The notes below the pieces were generated by a model that was not told the origin of the DNA, searched no databases, and saw nothing but the letters and a program-made list of their open reading frames with translations. Positions 56,711 through 64,000 of a stretch of 64,000 nt of DNA are shown here, piece by piece. This DNA comes from JAVJSD01 sp040219575 (GTDB taxonomy: Bacteria; Planctomycetota; Planctomycetia; Pirellulales; Pirellulaceae). The translations under genes and the position numbers were made by a program. Position 1 is the stretch's first letter; each line of letters starts with the position of its first letter. Where the stretch lies: positions 62,001 through 126,000 of the forward strand of contig JAVJSD010000071.1 in the NCBI GenBank assembly GCA_040219575.1, given 5' to 3'.

Positions 56711-57196
56711 TCACCGCTTGATCCAGGTGATCATGATGTGCGTCTTCAGGTCGTTTTTCGCGCGACTGAGGATGAGCGTCGTAACTTGCTGCTTGTCCAG
56801 CTTGGTGAGCGTGACCAACCGCACGTCGCGCGGAGGAGACTTGCCGTCGTCGACTTGGCCTTTCTTCGAATCGTCGTTGGAAATGAACGCTTCCACCAGC
56901 TTTGCGGAGGTCAACCCCGCCGTCTCCGTGCTGCTGCTTCCTAGCTTAGCGCCGAATTGCTTCTCGTAGTACGCCAGCACTTTGTCGAAGGAATCGGACG
57001 TCAACAGAATTTCCGTCCCCATGACTTCGGTCACCTTCGTGGTGAGGAAGGGCTTTTCGGTATCCGTCGTAATTCCGAACGACGTGGAACCCGGATAATG
57101 AAGCTTCTTGGGAAGTTGGGCCGACGCCGTGGACGCCCCCAACAGCGTGACCAGGCAGGGAAGACACAACGCCACGCAACGTGCCTGGGTGAACAT
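56711..57196 (-). CDS. Secreted hypothetical protein, 161 aa
   Basis: Not recognised. Signal peptide MFTQARCVALCLPCLVTLLGASTASA with cleavage before QLPKK. The mature part is alpha/beta with TDSFDKVLAYYEKQFGAKLG-like segment LLTSDSFDKVLAYYEKQFGA and LVTLTKLDKQQVTTLILSRA. AAGGAG lies 6 nt before the ATG at 57196, a strong site. It converges on the DUF1801 gene. Confidence 0.82.
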   Translation of the reverse strand: MFTQARCVALCLPCLVTLLGASTASAQLPKKLHYPGSTSFGITTDTEKPFLTTKVTEVMGTEILLTSDSFDKVLAYYEKQFGAKLGSSSTETAGLTSAKLVEAFISNDDSKKGQVDDGKSPPRDVRLVTLTKLDKQQVTTLILSRAKNDLKTHIMITWIKR

Positions 57197-57543
57197 GGTT
57201 CGCTCCTTGTTCGATTGACGAGAAGAGAAGGGTGAAAAGTTGTGATGCGTCGCCGACGCGCGTCGCGGCGAGGGCCGCGACGGTGCTGAAAAGCGCCCCG
57301 ACACGATGTAAGCTAACAGAGTAATGGACCGTTGCGGACGGTAAAACCCGTTCCAGCGAATACAGGTGCGAAAAATTCACATTTCGCCCCGCGTCGCCTC
57401 GCGGCCGCCCTACGTGTACCAGGCCGCGCTGACGGCGATGGCGACCAACCGATGCGAAGATAAGCCAAGAATCAACGATCATCACGTCGCCTGCCAATGC
57501 CCATGGCTGCGAGTTGATCATTGGAATCCAGGCAGTGAACACC
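57197..57543. other. 347-bp intergenic region
   Basis: Apart from the strong ribosome binding site for the minus-strand gene (near 57203-57208) no feature was identified. Confidence 0.4.
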
Positions 57544-57897
57544 ATGGCCCGCAAGACGCAGAAATCCGCGCCCAAAAAGAAGCCCGCGAAAACCGCCGCG
57601 CCCAAGCTCCTTTCCGGCGGCGAGCACGCCCTCGCCGGATTCAAGTAGACTACAGACGCCCGCCGCCGGCCGGCGATCATCGACCTCCCCGGCGGCGGCC
57701 CGGGCCTGACCGGACCATGGTAGGGATTCGCCAGGCGAGCCTCGATCTCGTGCGAGAGTTGGGGAGCAGACGCATTTTTGGGCGACCAGGTCGTTCTCGA
57801 AGCCAGCGTTTCCTCGCCGAAAAAACGAGTCAGCCAGTCAGCCCCCAACTTGGGAACGCTCTACGGCGAATGGATGAAGGCCAATGAAAAACGTTGA
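57544..57897 (+). pseudogene. Broken DUF1801-like reading frame with two in-frame TAG codons
   Basis: From an ATG at 57544 a 117-codon frame runs to a TGA at 57895-57897, interrupted by TAG at 57646-57648 and 57721-57723 but otherwise in one frame. The first 34 residues, MARKTQKSAPKKKPAKTAAP then KLLSGGEHALAGFK, resemble the Lys-rich lead and LLSGGNP segment that begin many DUF1801 proteins (from memory). The last part, with NLGTLYGEWMKANEKR, has no assigned family. The end overlaps the VTT gene start. It may be a decayed paralogue of the gene at 56231; a short 34-residue peptide cannot be excluded. Confidence 0.45.
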
Positions 57898-58666
57898 AGG
57901 GAAGCCAACGCCCTGGCGGCGGTCGATTCCCTTGAAGCTGGCCGTGCTGGCGGTCGTGGCGTCTTTGGGCGGCCTGCTGTACTGGCTGTACGGCGATCAG
58001 CTCCGACTCTCGCACCTGGCCGAGCGCGAAGCCGATCTGCGGGCGGCCCTGGCGAATCACCCGGTCGTCTTCTACGCGGCGGCGTTTGTGGTGTATGTGG
58101 TGGTCACCGGGCTGTCGATTCCCGGGGCGGCCGTGTTGACGCTGACGTATGGCTGGCTGTTCGGTTTTTGGCCGGCGCTGGTGTTGGTCAGCTTCGCCTC
58201 GACCACCGGCGCCACGGCAGCGTTTCTGCTGAGCCGCTTCCTCTTCGGCGAGACGATCCAACGCCGCTACGGCGATCGGCTCGGCGCCTTCAACCGGGCA
58301 TTGGAAAAAGAAGGGCCGTTCTTTCTGTTCACGTTGCGGCTGGTGCCTGCCGTCCCGTTTTTTGTGATCAACCTGCTGATGGGCCTGACGCCGATTCGCG
58401 CGCGGACGTTCTGGTGGGTCAGCCAACTCGGCATGTTCCCCGGCACGTGTGTGTTCGTGTTCGCCGGTTCGTCCGTCCCCTCGGCGAAAGAACTCGTCGC
58501 CAAGGGCGCCGGCGGCATCCTCACGCCGCAGTTGATCCTCGCCTTTGTGATCTTGGGCGTCTTTCCCCTCATCGTCCGCCACGGCTTGCGGCTCTTCGGA
58601 CGCCGGCCGGCGCCCTTGGAATCCGAAGCCGGCCAAGCGCCGCCGGATTCGCCGTCGGAGTCGTGA
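57884..58666 (+). CDS. TVP38/TMEM64 (VTT domain) membrane protein
   Basis: 260-residue inner-membrane protein of the DedA/VTT superfamily. Membrane segments at about 17-37, 62-100, 102-125 and near the end (ILAFVILGVFPLIV). The core motif AVLTLTYGWLFGFWPALVLVSFASTTGATAAFLLSR and FTLRLVPAVPFFVINLLMGL is diagnostic (partly quoted). These proteins move or flip lipids across membranes in some cases. The start overlaps the end of the broken frame before it. Confidence 0.92.
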   Translation: MKNVEGKPTPWRRSIPLKLAVLAVVASLGGLLYWLYGDQLRLSHLAEREADLRAALANHPVVFYAAAFVVYVVVTGLSIPGAAVLTLTYGWLFGFWPALVLVSFASTTGATAAFLLSRFLFGETIQRRYGDRLGAFNRALEKEGPFFLFTLRLVPAVPFFVINLLMGLTPIRARTFWWVSQLGMFPGTCVFVFAGSSVPSAKELVAKGAGGILTPQLILAFVILGVFPLIVRHGLRLFGRRPAPLESEAGQAPPDSPSES

Positions 58667-58709
58667 CATTCCGCGCCATTCGCCCTCGGACGTGATCCGA
58701 AATCCCGCG

Positions 58710-58782
58710 GTAGCGGAAGTCGCCGGACTTGGGAGAGGTCGCATTGATCGGAAGTCTGGCGATGTCTGGCGACTTCCGCTAC
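58710..58782. repeat. REPIN-like pair, GTAGCGGAAGTCGCCGGAC variant
   Basis: Left unit GTAGCGGAAGTCGCCGGACT at 58710; right arm ends CGACTTCCGCTAC at 58782, preceded by TCGGAAGTCTGGCGATG. Between two converging genes. Confidence 0.78.
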
Positions 58783-58798
58783 GGGTCGCCGCGCGTCA

Positions 58799-59782
58799 TC
58801 ACTCCGTGTTCGCCGCCTCGGCGGCCCGCCGCAGCGACTCGACGTGGTAGTCGAACCAGATCGGCCGCAGTCGCTCGATCATCTCGATGCGGTTGTGCTT
58901 CAGATCTTCGAGTTCGATGTAGGTGTGGTCCACCTCCTGCGCGACGAGCGCCTGGTGAAAGTCGCGGACCGTGGGCAGGTGGCCGTCGTCCTTGGTGCCG
59001 CAGGCGATTTGAATTCGCAGCTTGCCGCGGATCTGGTCCAGATTCTTCTTCAGCAGCAGGAAGGCGTCGTTGTCGATGTAGTTCTGCTTGTCGGGACCGA
59101 GGTAACTGTTGGGGTGCACGTCCGACTGCGACGGATCGTAGTTCTCGGCCGTGTGCGGCACGTTGCCCGCCTGGCAGAACAGCGAACAGAACAGCTGGGG
59201 ATACTTCATCGCCAGCCGGGTCGAACCGCGGCCGCCCATCGAGAAGCCCTCGATGCATCGCCCGTGCCGCGCGGCGACCGTGCGGTACGTGGCGTCGATC
59301 GTGGGGATCAACTCCTTGATGAACATCGTCTCGATGGGGAACTGGCCGTCGTACGAATCCTTGTAGAACGTGCTGCGGCCGCCGTTGGGGAAGACCATGA
59401 TCATCGGCGGCCACTTCCCGCCGACGATTCCCTCGTGCAGCACCTCGGCCGAGTGCATGCCGGTCAGCTCGTTGCCGCCGTTGCCATGCAGGTTGTAAAT
59501 CACCGCGTAGCGCCGCTCGGGCGATGTCGCGTAGTCGGGCGGCAGGTACACGCAGTAGCCCACGTCCCGCCCCGCGGCCTTGCTGAAGAACGTGTGATGC
59601 GTGACGCCCGTGGGCGATTCTTGATCCGGCTTGGGCTCGTTGACCCACACGATGCTGGGGCCGGACGGCTTCTGTTTGCCCTGCGGTTTCCGCGGGGCGT
59701 TCTTCGGCTCCTGGGCGGAGACGGTCACGACCAACAGCAGCAGACTCACAGCGAGTCCGACGAAGGTTCGTTTGCGAATCAC
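58799..59782 (-). CDS. Secreted alpha/beta hydrolase (esterase D/feruloyl esterase-like)
   Basis: 327-residue exported esterase. Signal segment RKRTFVGLAVSLLLLVVTVSAQE. Catalytic elbow CIEGFSMGGRGSTRLAM with nucleophile Ser; VIYNLHGNGGNE holds the oxyanion loop. The ending, DHTYIELEDLKHNRIEMIE, has the region expected to carry the catalytic His but the exact residue (LKHN) is not certain. The GTG at 59782 is chosen because GGAG lies 7 nt upstream. Likely acts on polysaccharide-linked esters. Confidence 0.9.
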   Translation of the reverse strand: MIRKRTFVGLAVSLLLLVVTVSAQEPKNAPRKPQGKQKPSGPSIVWVNEPKPDQESPTGVTHHTFFSKAAGRDVGYCVYLPPDYATSPERRYAVIYNLHGNGGNELTGMHSAEVLHEGIVGGKWPPMIMVFPNGGRSTFYKDSYDGQFPIETMFIKELIPTIDATYRTVAARHGRCIEGFSMGGRGSTRLAMKYPQLFCSLFCQAGNVPHTAENYDPSQSDVHPNSYLGPDKQNYIDNDAFLLLKKNLDQIRGKLRIQIACGTKDDGHLPTVRDFHQALVAQEVDHTYIELEDLKHNRIEMIERLRPIWFDYHVESLRRAAEAANTE

Positions 59783-59859
59783 GAGAATTCTCCAGCGAGT
59801 GAGGGGCGAGGCCGGCGCGGGATGCAAGCGACGGGGAAGGTGCGAAGTGCGCTAGTCAA

Positions 59860-59986
59860 GTAGCATGGGCCCCTGGCGCCCCTGGCCCGTGTGTTTTGCA
59901 GCGCGAACGCAATAGGCAGCTGGGGGGAGGGCGATCACGGTCGAGAAAATGGAACGCCGATTCACGGCCGAGGGCGGCCATGCTAC
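59860..59986. repeat. Inverted pair, GTAGCATGG family
   Basis: The left unit GTAGCATGGGCCCCTGGCGC begins at 59860 and is headed GTAG. The right inverse arm ends CATGCTAC at 59986 and reads GTAGCATGGCCGCCCTCGGC on the minus strand. A diverged copy of the element at 23932-24101. It fills part of a 419-bp divergent gap that shows no gene. Confidence 0.72.
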
Positions 59987-60201
59987 GAACTTGCCGGTTG
60001 CGGTCATCGCCCACCTATCGTTCAAAGTGGCGCCCTACTCGAATTGGGCCATTCTAGTTGGGATTTCGTGGCGGGGGACTCAAAAGAAAGCGTCTTTGTC
60101 GGAGGCGACCACCGCGCGTTGAGGTCGCCGCGGCGGTGGCGTATTGTAGAGGCTTGTCGATCCACCCGCTCCCGCAGCTTTCGCGCCCAGGAACTCCCGT
60201 C

Positions 60202-61218
60202 ATGACCAAGTCCCGCAAAGAATTCTCGCACGACACCCCCTCGCGCTTCCTCAGCCGCCGTAACGTGCTCAAGTCGGCCGCGGGCGCGCTGGTCGGCGCC
60301 GCCGCGCTGGCGGCCGGCGACGCGCTTTCGGCCAAGGACAAGGAGGCCGGGGAGAAGGCGACCGAGGAGAAAACCGCCAAGAAGGAAAAGCTGGCCAAGA
60401 AGCCCGGCAAGGCGAAGAAGGCCGTCGCCAATGGCAATATCCACCAGTCCGTCGTGCAGTGGTGTTTCGGCGAGCACTGGAGCGTCGAGGAGACGATCGC
60501 CATCGCGGCGCAACTCGGCTGCGGCAGCGTCGAGTTGATCGCCCCCAAGTACTTCCCGGTGCTCAAGGAGCACGGCCTTCAGTGCGCCATCGGCTCGATC
60601 GACATGGGGCCCGATCCGCCGTTCGTCAAGGGATTCAACAATCCCAAGTACCGCGAGCAGGTGCTGGCGGCGACGCGCGACTCGATCGACGCCTGCGCCG
60701 AGCATGGCTTCAAACGGGTGATCTGCTTCACCGGCATGCGGGAGGACATCCCCGACGACGTCGGCGCGAAGAACTGCGTGGAGGGCTTCAAGCAGATCGT
60801 GGGCTACGCCGAGAAGAAGGGGATCACGCTCTGCCTGGAGATGCTCAACACGCGCGACGACTCGCACCCCATGAAGGGGCATCCCGGCTACCAGGGCGAC
60901 CACACCGACTACTGCGTCGACATCATCAAACAGGTCGGTTCGCCGAATCTCAAGTTGCTGTTCGACATCTACCACGTGCAGATCATGGACGGCGACGTGA
61001 TCCGCCGCATCCGCCAGAATAAGGAATACCTCGGCCACATCCACACCGCCGGCAATCCCGGCCGGGCCGAGTTGGACGACACGCAGGAGATCAACTATCC
61101 GCCCATCATGCGGGCTCTGCTGGAGGTTGGCTACGACGGCTACGTGGGCCAGGAGTTCATCCCCACCCGCGACCCGCTGGAGGGCCTCACGGAGGCGGTC
61201 AAGCTGTGCGACGTGTAG
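60202..61218 (+). CDS. Tat-exported sugar isomerase/epimerase-like TIM-barrel protein
   Basis: 338-residue protein of the hydroxypyruvate isomerase/AP-endonuclease-2 TIM-barrel family. Twin-arginine signal: LSRRNVLKSAAGALVGAAAL, followed by a Lys/Glu-rich linker (about 47-74). The barrel has QWCFGEHWSVEETIAIAAQLG, LEMLNTRDDSHPMKG, LLFDIYHVQIMDGDV and GHIHTAGNPGRAELDDTQEINY, with likely metal ligands Glu, Asp, His in these segments. Substrate probably a keto sugar. Start at 60202. Confidence 0.92.
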   Translation: MTKSRKEFSHDTPSRFLSRRNVLKSAAGALVGAAALAAGDALSAKDKEAGEKATEEKTAKKEKLAKKPGKAKKAVANGNIHQSVVQWCFGEHWSVEETIAIAAQLGCGSVELIAPKYFPVLKEHGLQCAIGSIDMGPDPPFVKGFNNPKYREQVLAATRDSIDACAEHGFKRVICFTGMREDIPDDVGAKNCVEGFKQIVGYAEKKGITLCLEMLNTRDDSHPMKGHPGYQGDHTDYCVDIIKQVGSPNLKLLFDIYHVQIMDGDVIRRIRQNKEYLGHIHTAGNPGRAELDDTQEINYPPIMRALLEVGYDGYVGQEFIPTRDPLEGLTEAVKLCDV

Positions 61219-61298
61219 AGCGCCCCCGGCCGCTGAGTGCGGCCAAATGATCGTCGCCGATGCTGCCAGCATCAGTTATCGGCAAGAGAGTTTGCGTG

Positions 61299-61382
61299 CC
61301 ATGCTCTCACCGCGAAGCGGAGTGAGCATGCCGTCTTGCGTGACCGCCGGCAAGCTCACTCGCCTGCTGCGTGAGAGCATGG
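61299..61382. repeat. Nested inverted repeat
   Basis: An outer 12-bp perfect stem (CCATGCTCTCAC at 61299-61310 with GTGAGAGCATGG at 61371-61382) encloses an inner one (GAGTGAGC 61320-61327 with GCTCACTC 61354-61361). It could form a cruciform or a branched RNA. Single copy in this window. Confidence 0.65.
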
Positions 61383-61412
61383 CGCCCATCGTTAAAGGTT
61401 TCGTCGATTTCC

Positions 61413-61436
61413 GTAGCCGACGCTGGCAGCGTCGGC
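61413..61436. repeat. GTAGCCGACGCTGGCAGCGT palindrome
   Basis: GTAG-headed palindrome matching 19819-19842 and 12092-12114. A weaker relative (GTCGCCGATGCTGCCAGCAT) lies at 61254-61273. Both lie in the 646-bp gap 61219-61864. Confidence 0.7.
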
Positions 61437-61633
61437 CACGGACGCGCATCGCCTCCTCCGACTGGGGGTGCAACCGGGCCCGGCGTCGGCATCTCCTGAT
61501 GCGGTTTTCCGCCCCACGCTATCCTCGGTTCGCTGCGTTCCCCTCGCATCACCTCCCACGCCGAGGCCGGCGTCGCCTGTTCGACTGCGCTCGTCCGCAT
61601 CAAACGCCGCAACCACAAAACCGTTGTAAGGGT

Positions 61634-61667
61634 TTGCCTGGACGGGATTTCGTGCAAGAATAATAGG
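61634..61667 (+). promoter_or_regulatory. Possible sigma-70-like promoter of the kinase gene
   Basis: TTGCCT (from 61634) and an A/T-rich AGAATAATA segment about 17-18 bp further on resemble -35/-10 boxes in an otherwise GC-rich region. The gap between here and the kinase ATG at 61865 is about 200 bp with no gene. Weak, sequence-only evidence. Confidence 0.25.
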
Positions 61668-61864
61668 TGGAAAACGCTTTACGGAGCGTAGGTTGAAGTG
61701 GTATCCTCATCGCGTTGACAGCACCGAGGCGGCCGGGATGGCTGCAGCGGTGCGCATTGCCGGGTCCCAGGTAACGGAAACCAAGGTAACAACCCCGGTA
61801 CGTATTTCCTCTCTCGATCGTTCCATCGAGCCCGACTTGTGCGGCGGTTTGCGCCGGCCGAGGC

Positions 61865-63562
61865 ATGGCTAAGCCCAACGTCAAAAATTTCGTCGATCTG
61901 CTCAGACGCAGCAGCCTGGTCGATGACGACCAACTCGACGCCGCCCTCGAGCGGTGCAGGGAGCAGCACTCGGGCGTCCTGCCCGACGACGTCGATGCGG
62001 TCGCCGACTTCCTGGTCGATGCGAATCTGATTACGCGCTGGCACTGCGAAAAGCTGTTCGACGGCAAGTACAAGGGCTTCTTTCTCAACAAGTACAAGCT
62101 GCTGCGGCACGTCGGCTCGGGCGGCATGAGCAGCGTTTACCTCGCCGAACACCGGCTGATGCACCAGTTGCGGGCGATCAAGGTGCTGCCGAAGCAACGG
62201 GTCAGCGAATCGTCGTACCTGGCGCGATTCCACCTGGAGGCCAAGGCGACGGCGTCGCTCGATCACCGCAACATCGTGCGGGCCTACGACGTCGACAACG
62301 TTGGGGACACGCACTTCTTGGTAATGGAATACGTCGAGGGGCAGGATATTCAGGCCATCGTCAAGCAGCAGGGGCCGCTGCCCTTCGAGACAGCCGCGGA
62401 GTACATGCGTCAGGCGGCGGACGGCCTGCAGCACGCGCACGAGGCGAATCTGATTCATCGCGACGTGAAACCGGCCAATCTGCTGGTCGACCGGTCGGGC
62501 GTGGTCAAGATCCTGGATCTGGGGCTGGCGCTCTTTTCCAAGGACGAGAACACGTCGCTGACGGTGGCCCACAACGAGAACGTGCTGGGCACCGCCGACT
62601 ACCTGGCCCCCGAGCAGGCGCTGAACAGCCACAACGTCGACTGCCGGGCGGACATTTACGGCTTGGGTTGCACGATGTATTTCGCGCTCACGGGTCGGCC
62701 TCCGTTCAACGAGGGGACGCTGGCCCAGCGGATCGCCATGCACCAGACCCAGATGCCGCCGGACATTCGCGAACTGCGCGAGGATTGCCCGGCGGAACTG
62801 GTCGAAATCTGCTTCCACATGCTGCAAAAGAAGGCGGAAGACCGTTACTCGAGTTGTCGCGAAGTGGCCGACGTCCTGGCCGATTGGCTGATCAGCCAGG
62901 GACACGAGGTGACGGAGACGACGCTCAAGAGCGATTCGTCGATCAAAATGTCGGCCGCCGCGGCGGCCAGGCAAGGCAAGTCGTCGAAGGCCGCCGCTCG
63001 TAAGGAAGGTTCGGATCCGCGAATTCTGCGAGGCACGACGACCGCGGTTGCGGCGCCCTATTCTCCCCAGGCGCCGGTTGTGCCGCTGCGCCGCGACGAT
63101 ACGGTGTCGGACCGCAGCAGCAACGACACCGCCAAGGGGATCGACGGGCCGACGCAGGAAAGCGACGTCAACAAGCGAAAGCAGCCGCCGCTTCGCATGG
63201 CGCAGCGAATCGATGAGGCGCCCCCTCCCCGTGTGAACGACAGCGGTACGGTCGACCTGGGCATCGAGGTCTTCGCGACCGGCGGCAGCAGCAAGAAGGG
63301 GCCGGTCTCCAACACGATTCTCCAGGAACGCCTGATTCGCAAACGTTCCAGTATGCCTCCGCTGGTGTGGGTCATTGGCGGGGCGGTGGTGGGCGTGATC
63401 GTGCTGGGCGTGTTGCTCCTCTCGCTGATCTCATTGCTTAGCGGCGGCGGTGGTGAGGAAACACCCCAATGGCGCGACACCAGCGGCATCGCGCGTGATG
63501 CCGAATTCGTCGTCGTCCGTCCGCGACCGCTCAGTGAGATTGAGCGCACGCCGTTGGTCTGA
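61865..63562 (+). CDS. Membrane-anchored Hanks-type Ser/Thr protein kinase
   Basis: 565-residue kinase. Residues 1-75 form a helical lead with LVDDDQLDAALERC typical of planctomycete kinases. The catalytic domain has a Gly loop VGSGGMSSVYLAEH, Lys106 (AIKVLPK), HRDVKPANLL with Asp200, DLGLA at 218-222 (Leu for Phe in DFG), GTADYLAPEQ, DIYGLGCTMYFALTG. A disordered basic/Ala-rich linker (about 345-495) leads to one membrane segment (about 500-525) and a 40-residue tail. Faces inward with no external sensor. Start ATG at 61865. Confidence 0.94.
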   Translation: MAKPNVKNFVDLLRRSSLVDDDQLDAALERCREQHSGVLPDDVDAVADFLVDANLITRWHCEKLFDGKYKGFFLNKYKLLRHVGSGGMSSVYLAEHRLMHQLRAIKVLPKQRVSESSYLARFHLEAKATASLDHRNIVRAYDVDNVGDTHFLVMEYVEGQDIQAIVKQQGPLPFETAAEYMRQAADGLQHAHEANLIHRDVKPANLLVDRSGVVKILDLGLALFSKDENTSLTVAHNENVLGTADYLAPEQALNSHNVDCRADIYGLGCTMYFALTGRPPFNEGTLAQRIAMHQTQMPPDIRELREDCPAELVEICFHMLQKKAEDRYSSCREVADVLADWLISQGHEVTETTLKSDSSIKMSAAAAARQGKSSKAAARKEGSDPRILRGTTTAVAAPYSPQAPVVPLRRDDTVSDRSSNDTAKGIDGPTQESDVNKRKQPPLRMAQRIDEAPPPRVNDSGTVDLGIEVFATGGSSKKGPVSNTILQERLIRKRSSMPPLVWVIGGAVVGVIVLGVLLLSLISLLSGGGGEETPQWRDTSGIARDAEFVVVRPRPLSEIERTPLV

Positions 63563-64000
63563 TGTTCCGCGGCGCTTCCATTTGTAGGCGCGTGCTTCGC
63601 TGGGAAACGCTGCCTGCGACGCAAACGAATGTGTGCGCGACAAGGTCGGGCGTCATCTCGCGGCGAATCGCAAACACGCGTCGGCACTCGTCGCGGAATG
63701 CGAAAACAGGGCTTCATGGGCGCTCTTGAGAGGCCGGCAGGCGGCGCTTTCGCCCGTCGCCGCCCGCCCCAGACTTCTTACAATGTCACTTCGCCGGCGC
63801 TGGACGAATCGACGTAAAGTGTTTCTGTGTATATATTTATCCTGTTCACTTGAAAGTGTACCTCGCCTGTTCCTAGGATGAACATGGTCAGCGAGGGTGG
63901 TCTACGGCGACTTTTGGCCCTCGCCCGAATTGAGAATGCGTTACCGCCTGACAAGCGGCAGGGAATCGCCTGGCGAAGGCAAGGAGCAGCCAACGAAGCT
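63563..64000. other. 438-bp region to the window end, no gene recognised
   Basis: Downstream of the kinase. Short open frames here have no family features. AT content rises near 63830-63870. The next gene may begin past 64000. Confidence 0.4.

Overview
The window is high-GC, densely coded bacterial DNA whose gene content points to a planctomycete, most likely of the Pirellulales type. The markers are PSCyt1/DUF1549/DUF1553 proteins (two), a Tat-exported DUF1501 protein, a DUF1080 protein, Gfo/Idh/MocA and Tat-exported TIM-barrel proteins, a TatC with a very large periplasmic insertion, and many short secreted proteins without a clear function. Genes lie on both strands in short runs. There is no prophage, IS transposase, CRISPR array, tRNA or rRNA that I could recognise. 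One structural RNA, RNase P RNA, lies at 50.5-50.9 kb on the minus strand.

Layout. 0-4.3 kb: a DUF1501/DUF1549 pair, an HExxH metalloprotease-like protein and a DUF2760 protein. 4.6-10.3 kb: sensor kinase, response regulator, STAS protein, then PilB/GspE-type ATPase and PilC/GspF-type platform protein. 10.4-25.4 kb: di-haem peroxidase lipoprotein, type III glutamine synthetase, TPR protein, DUF1080 protein, oxidoreductase, unknowns, a transglutaminase-like lipoprotein, zinc ribbon, AroA. 25.7-34.6 kb: seven plus-strand genes: a PaaK/LuxE-type ligase, an acyl-CoA-reductase-like ALDH, an iron-type ADH, a PQQ-like beta-propeller, a HemN/HemW-like radical SAM protein, a GcvH-like lipoyl carrier and a two-cluster ferredoxin-like protein. 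This is the most interesting coding region, since it looks like a carboxylate-reduction set next to a radical SAM/lipoyl/ferredoxin set. 34.8-42.4 kb: small lipoprotein, ManA, TatC, PSCyt1 protein, ZIP transporter. 42.6-47.5 kb: SbcD/SbcC-type pair. 48-52.4 kb: RimK-like ligase fused to a TrkA-C domain, a paired aspartoacylase-family hydrolase, rnpB, prs. 52.5-63.6 kb: AtuA-family protein, YheT-type hydrolase, two DUF1801 copies (one broken), VTT membrane protein, esterase, sugar-isomerase-like protein and a Hanks-type kinase.

The intergenic DNA is unusual. It carries several families of short palindromes in head-to-head inverted pairs, most of them beginning with GTAG (REP/REPIN-like). It also carries a separate composite element in which arrays of a degenerate GAGTGGT/GAGTAGGT heptamer flank a CAAGCCGACGACTTGTCGTC palindrome. 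Three genes start directly after the C/A-rich strand of these arrays and lack a Shine-Dalgarno sequence, while many others have strong ones.

All functional calls rest on reading the sequence and on knowledge of families; no database search was run.
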